Shown here: piece by piece, positions 6,960-8,465 of the stretch
How the letters are laid out: each line of letters starts with the position of its first letter
Position numbering within the stretch: position 1 is the stretch's first letter
Assembly: GCA_011772275.1 (NCBI GenBank)
Contig: WVZU01000340.1
Coordinates: 1 to 8,465 of the forward strand
Direction of reading: 5' to 3'
Length of the DNA: 8,465 bases
DNA from: Planctomycetales bacterium
GTDB taxonomy: Bacteria; Planctomycetota; Planctomycetia; Pirellulales; UBA7805
The notes under the pieces: generated by a model
Database searches by the model: none
What the model saw: the letters and a program-made list of their open reading frames with translations, nothing else
Told to the model about the DNA's origin: nothing
Position numbers and translations under genes: made by a program

Positions 6960-8465
6960 TCACTCGTCGGCGAAGGCGTCCCTGCGAAAAGCGTCGAACT
7001 GCTCCTGATACTCCTGCGGGGGCCGTGCGCGGCCCGACTGTTGCAGCCCTTCTGCCTTGTCGATTTTCGGGCGGCCGCTACGCAGTTCTGCAGCGGGACG
7101 GCGGAGGCCGAGGCTGCGGAGGGTATCGTCTAACTCTTGCCGCGCCGCTCGACCCTCTTCGCCAGCCGATTTGGCCCGGGCCCGCAAATCGCCGTAGCGG
7201 CGGACAAAGTCCGCAAATTGCTGGTCGCTCCAGCCAAACCGCTCTTTCAATTCCTGGTCGACGCCGCCTCGATCCAACTGCTCTTGCAGGTAATCCAAGA
7301 CCAGTTCGGTCTGCTGTCGAGCGTACTGGAGGTTGGCGTCGTCCGCGCCGGGTTCCTGCCGTGGCGTCTCCGCCCCAGCGGCACCAGGCGTTCGATCTTG
7401 ACCTGCGAAGTTTCCTCCCCCCCTGGCATCACCGGCCGGCCCCTCGCCGGGCTGGGCCGGGCTCGGCTGACCCGCTCCCTGCGGCTGGCCGGGCGTGGCC
7501 CCCGGCTGACCGTCGCCAGGCGGTTTGGCCCCCGGCTGGCCGGCCGCCGACGATCCGCCCGACCGACCACCGGATCCTTTGCACGCCGAGCAGGCACCGC
7601 CGGCCCGCTGGCACGCCGGACACGACGGGTCGCCAGGCTGGCCGGTGGGACGGTCGGCGGGCACTTTGTCGCCGGCGCGGGCCCCCGTTTCGCCAGGGCC
7701 CGATTCCGACGACGCCTGGTCGCCGCTGTCGGCCGGGGTCTGCTGGCCGGCCGCACCTTCGCCCTCTTTTGCCGCCCGCTGCCCCCCCCCTTCGTCCCCC
7801 TGGCCCGCTCGGGAACCCTCTTCGCCAGGGGCCGAATCGGACTGCTGGCGGCTGACGCTGCTGTCGGCCGGTTCCTGGTCCGCTTTCGACTGCCCGGCGG
7901 TCCCCCCTTTGTCACGCGGTCGGTTCTCCCCCTCAGGAACAGCCGGTGGCTGCTGACCCTGGTTGCCGCGACCACCGCCGGGGACCTGGTCGGGACGACT
8001 GTCTGCCGAGCTTGGCTGGTCAGAGCCGCCGGAGGGTTGCCGGGAGTCTGTCTCGGTGGAGGGCTGAGCTTGAGACGCCTCGGCTCCCGATTCTCCTGCC
8101 TGGTCGCTCGACGGCCCCCCTGGCGGATCGCCTCCAGTCGGCCCGCCAGCCGGCGGGTCGCCGTCAGCGGGTGCCTGGGGCTCCGAACGGCCTGGGGAAT
8201 CGGCAGCGGGACCGTCCGGCGTCGTCTGACCGGCGGGGTCACCTCCCCGCGGCTGACCTTCGCGCGGATCGGCCTCCGCCAGCTGATCCGCCTGCTTTTG
8301 ACGGATGTACTCTAAAGCCTTTTCGAAGGCCTCGCCCGGGTTATCGATCGGCTGGTCGGTGGGGTCAGACGGGGGCGTGTCTGGCCGCGGCTGGCCAGCG
8401 CGGCCGCCTGGGTCCCCGCCACTTTCCGGGCGACCGCTTTGGGTACCCTCCCCTTCTGGACGGTC
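6960..8465 (-). CDS. Long Pro/Gly/Gln-rich disordered protein with Cys4 cluster and helical C-terminal domain (5' end cut off)
   Basis: The minus frame ending in TGA at 6960-6962 stays open to base 8465, giving 501 residues with the start outside the window. A shorter version from GTG at 7664 would be wrong, because the same frame and composition continue far upstream. Residues 1 to about 374 are low complexity (Gly, Pro, Gln, Asp, Ser, Ala), with GQPG-type repeats near 310-350 and a short helical stretch near 41-60 (NPGEAFEKALEYIRQKQADQ). Four cysteines occur as CPAC..CSACKGSG at 282-299. Residues 375-501 look folded and helical, including LQYARQQTELVLDYLQEQL and FGWSDQQFADFVRRYGDL, ending PPQEYQEQFDAFRRDAF. 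I do not recognise a named family. From memory, similar helical tails occur on large planctomycete proteins, some with membrane segments at the N-terminus; that part is not visible here. nadB follows 10 bp downstream. Function unknown. Confidence 0.85.
   Translation of the reverse strand, partial: DRPEGEGTQSGRPESGGDPGGRAGQPRPDTPPSDPTDQPIDNPGEAFEKALEYIRQKQADQLAEADPREGQPRGGDPAGQTTPDGPAADSPGRSEPQAPADGDPPAGGPTGGDPPGGPSSDQAGESGAEASQAQPSTETDSRQPSGGSDQPSSADSRPDQVPGGGRGNQGQQPPAVPEGENRPRDKGGTAGQSKADQEPADSSVSRQQSDSAPGEEGSRAGQGDEGGGQRAAKEGEGAAGQQTPADSGDQASSESGPGETGARAGDKVPADRPTGQPGDPSCPACQRAGGACSACKGSGGRSGGSSAAGQPGAKPPGDGQPGATPGQPQGAGQPSPAQPGEGPAGDARGGGNFAGQDRTPGAAGAETPRQEPGADDANLQYARQQTELVLDYLQEQLDRGGVDQELKERFGWSDQQFADFVRRYGDLRARAKSAGEEGRAARQELDDTLRSLGLRRPAAELRSGRPKIDKAEGLQQSGRARPPQEYQEQFDAFRRDAFADE
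7569..7622 (-). other. Cys4 cluster resembling the DnaJ zinc motif
   Basis: Residues 282-299 of the fragment read CPAC, six residues, then CSACKGSG. The second half matches the CxxCxGxG repeat of DnaJ zinc domains, and two CxxC pairs could bind one zinc. They are the only cysteines in the 501 residues, which argues they are kept for a purpose. A DnaJ zinc domain has four such repeats; here only about one and a half are present. Confidence 0.6.
7782..7790. repeat. Nine-base homopolymer inside the low-complexity gene
   Basis: A run of nine C on the plus strand (nine G in the coding strand) encodes three glycines in DEGGGQ. The reading frame is intact across it. Long G-runs are prone to replication slippage and to sequencing error. 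Confidence 0.85.

Noticed and set aside
5738..7855. Open frame of 705 codons on the plus strand
   Set aside because: It runs antisense across nadB and the low-complexity gene, ignoring the boundary between them, and turns into Arg/Pro-rich sequence. No domain is visible.
7137..8315. Long Arg/Leu/Gly-rich frame on the plus strand and Arg/Pro-rich frame on the minus strand at 7247-8242
   Set aside because: Both are shadows of the low-complexity gene; only the frame ending at 6960 has a domain-like C-terminus and an acidic, cysteine-restricted composition.

Overview
All five protein genes in this window lie on the minus strand. The GC-rich DNA, the frequent absence of a clear Shine-Dalgarno sequence, and the protein types (a fused GldF-GldG ABC permease, a DUF4340 protein with a charged tail, and a very long Pro/Gly/Gln-rich protein with a small helical C-terminal domain) fit a planctomycete, probably of the Pirellulales type. 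That assignment is inferred from gene content; no ribosomal or other phylogenetic marker is present.

The minus strand reads from high to low coordinates. Bases 8465 to 6960 hold the 3' part of a long low-complexity gene whose start lies outside the window. It has a Cys4 cluster resembling the DnaJ zinc motif and a predicted helical C-terminal domain. Ten bases further on comes a complete nadB (6949 to 5324), L-aspartate oxidase, the first enzyme of de novo NAD synthesis, with its recognised active-site residues present. The short gap suggests nadB is co-transcribed with the low-complexity gene.

Bases 5323 to 4898 form the only long intergenic stretch (426 bp). It holds two nearly identical G-quadruplex-type tracts, a GC-rich hairpin between them, and a good sigma70-like promoter (TTGACA, 16 bp, TACATT) whose spacer contains an inverted repeat. 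A leader of about 150 nt follows. This region probably ends the nadB transcript and starts the next operon.

The second operon has three genes. The first is a GldA-like ABC ATPase (4897 to 4121). The second is a 952-residue fusion of a GldF-like permease and a GldG-like auxiliary domain, with an added coiled coil and C-terminal membrane helix (4114 to 1256). The third is a membrane-anchored DUF4340 protein (1196 to past base 1). Together they look like one envelope ABC-2 system. The relatives GldA/F/G are known from Bacteroidetes gliding motility, but the substrate and role here are unknown. A possible internal start at the GldF/GldG junction could yield a separate GldG-like protein and is the most testable new idea in the window. 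No RNA genes, mobile elements or CRISPR arrays were found.
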